Shown piece by piece: positions 62,922 through 64,000 of a stretch of DNA of 64,000 bases (the stretch's first letter is position 1; each line of letters begins with the position of its first letter). The DNA is from Actinomycetaceae bacterium. Its GTDB lineage: Bacteria; Actinomycetota; Actinomycetes; Actinomycetales; Actinomycetaceae. Below the pieces are notes generated by a model that was not told where the DNA came from, ran no database searches, and saw only the letters and a program-made list of their open reading frames with translations. The stretch spans positions 22,618 through 86,617 of the forward strand of contig JAUNLN010000005.1 in NCBI GenBank assembly GCA_030532245.1. The letters are read 5' to 3'. A program made the translations under genes and the position numbers.

Positions 62922-63732
62922 CCACTGCATTACAAAGGTTGTTTTATACGCTTTGACATTGGCCTTGTCTATCGCAAACAGTGCGACAGCAACTCCGAAT
63001 GACCCCCGTGCGCCTCATGGGGAGACCACCAAAACTGATTCCTTCGTTAGCTCTCCGATTTTTCCTTATTTCGGCATTTTTGATGTGGGCATTAAAGGGG
63101 ATAATCGGGTTACTTTGAAGTCCGGTGGGGACAGGGCTTGGGATACGCTGCAGCCGTGTGGGCCCGGTCAGCTTCGCGATTACACGCACCTGCTGTGCTA
63201 TGACCCTCTCACTGGGAATATTCAAGCGGCTGTAGCGGAAGCGCCCGCTGGTGGTGAAGAAACGTATCGCACGGTAGATCTTGGTGCTCTTGCAGCGCAA
63301 GCAGTAAGTCAAACACAGCCTGGTGGCATGCAGCTTAATGTTCAGCCGAATAAAGAGTGGGTTTATTCTGGTGTGCCAACCATTGTTTACATGACTGGTG
63401 AGGCGCCGACGAGCAGTCAAGTTGTTGACGGTTTTAATGTCACTGTTACTTGGCGGGTTCGCGAGCATCGTTTTGAGTTCAATGATCCTAATGGTTCTGA
63501 CTCCACCCTCACCACAAGCGAAAATGGTCTTCCGTATCCGAATGAGACGATCACGTGGAACTACGCGGGTGAGGGGAACACCAGTATTCGGGTGACGACT
63601 ACTTGGGATGCTGACGTGTCTGTTGCTGGTGTTACTTTCTCGCTAAACAATCAGCACACCACGCAAAGTGAATCCAGGACTTTCGAAGTGAGGAAACCAA
63701 TCTTCTCACTCACCAAAACACCCGGAACCTAA
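62914..63732 (+). CDS. Secreted partner protein, array copy S2
   Basis: The 272-residue protein has its own signal (VVLYALTLALSIANSATA) and an N-terminal domain similar to S1 only in key positions (SPIFPYFGIFDVGI, LQPCGPGQ, LLCYDPLTG). Its C-terminal half is identical to that of S1. The start is GTG 62914, overlapping the stop of A2. Confidence 0.75.
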   Translation: MNNHCITKVVLYALTLALSIANSATATPNDPRAPHGETTKTDSFVSSPIFPYFGIFDVGIKGDNRVTLKSGGDRAWDTLQPCGPGQLRDYTHLLCYDPLTGNIQAAVAEAPAGGEETYRTVDLGALAAQAVSQTQPGGMQLNVQPNKEWVYSGVPTIVYMTGEAPTSSQVVDGFNVTVTWRVREHRFEFNDPNGSDSTLTTSENGLPYPNETITWNYAGEGNTSIRVTTTWDADVSVAGVTFSLNNQHTTQSESRTFEVRKPIFSLTKTPGT

Positions 63733-64000
63733 ACACCGCACCTAAACACCGCGCTAAAAGCCGGGTGGGGCGGCGTGAAAGTAAGGGGAGTTTTCTGAGG
63801 ATAGGGGACACCTGTGAGCTTTGAGTACGGTACTTGTGGCTGAGAGTGGGTTTAGATGAAGTGCTCCCCGCGACTGATCGGTGCTCTATCGGTATTGAGC
63901 CTGAGCACCTTCACTTTGGTGGCCTGTGGTGAGACGGGTGCTGCCGAGCCGACGAGCCCGCCTACTACCGTTGCGACGACGCAGGTGACGGAGGAGCCGA
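63318..64000 (+). repeat. Direct repeat, copy 2: 3' half of S2 and 5' part of lipoprotein B2
   Basis: Identical to 60148-60830 and cut by the window end. Confidence 0.93.
63856..64000 (+). CDS. DUF6318-like lipoprotein, array copy B2 (5' part only)
   Basis: The first 48 codons are visible and are identical at the DNA level to those of copy B: signal, lipobox LVAC and the start of the Thr/Pro linker. The gene continues beyond the window, so the cassette is at least partly present a second time and further copies may follow. Confidence 0.85.
   Translation, partial: MKCSPRLIGALSVLSLSTFTLVACGETGAAEPTSPPTTVATTQVTEEP

Overview
This window looks like a chromosomal segment of a facultatively or strictly anaerobic, moderately GC-rich actinobacterium, most likely from the Actinomycetaceae or a close relative. 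The evidence is the gene content and order: a DUF501 protein next to ftsB-like and Ppx genes, fdxA-dapC, clpS-DUF2017-murI-MBL-rph-rdgB, and nudC-uvrD2-E1-like-zincin-YlbL-UPF0182, all of which are actinobacterial neighbourhoods. Pyruvate formate-lyase with its activase points to fermentative growth. GTG and TTG starts are common. Many genes lack a Shine-Dalgarno (SD) site and instead carry a -10 hexamer 6-7 nt before the start codon, which is the signature of leaderless mRNAs. The genus cannot be fixed from the sequence alone.

Layout. 0-5.2 kb: tail of a probable SurA-like foldase, enolase, FtsB/DivIC-like protein, a DUF501-exopolyphosphatase fusion, and NhaA on the opposite strand. 5.4-11.6 kb: a tRNA with anticodon UAA, a Bax1-I membrane protein, FKBP, MsrA, an AI-2E-type transporter, GreA, a hemolysin-III protein and a cis-prenyltransferase. 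11.7-15.1 kb: the pyruvate formate-lyase operon, in which the enzyme is split into a catalytic core and a separate 83-residue glycyl-radical subunit, followed by the activase. 15.2-22.4 kb: a PfkB sugar kinase, exonuclease VII (xseA, xseB), IspH, RmuC, YchF and an FMN reductase. 22.7-28.8 kb: an oligopeptide ABC transporter, oppB-oppC-oppDF(fused)-oppA. 28.9-39.9 kb: a PH-domain membrane protein, TypA, a small SH3-like protein, ferredoxin, DapC, citrate synthase, Maf, a DUF885 peptidase-like protein, HU, NagB and DUF3039. 40-49.6 kb: PncB, ClpS, DUF2017, MurI, an MBL hydrolase, RdgB, RNase PH, NudC, a UvrD2-like helicase with HRDC domain, and an E1-like protein. 49.8-58.7 kb: a zincin-like protein, a PDZ/Lon-like protease, a PPA1309-family protein with a Cys-rich tail, UPF0182, a macro-domain protein, an SMR transporter and a TM2 protein.

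59-64 kb is the most unusual part: a tandem array of secreted proteins. Four complete and one truncated DUF6318-like lipoprotein genes alternate with two genes for secreted partner proteins, in a cassette of about 3.17 kb that is duplicated and runs off the end of the window. Some blocks are identical between copies (at least 683 bp) while adjoining blocks have diverged, which suggests recombination or gene conversion within a surface-protein locus.

Main leads: (1) the two-piece pyruvate formate-lyase; (2) the mosaic DUF6318/secreted-partner array; (3) pervasive leaderless initiation, including a 34-bp divergent intergenic region shared by rph and nudC; (4) a UAA-anticodon tRNA with leucine-type features but a short variable loop; (5) the DUF501-Ppx fusion. 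Functions are assigned from recognised motifs and family resemblance read by eye; no database search was run.
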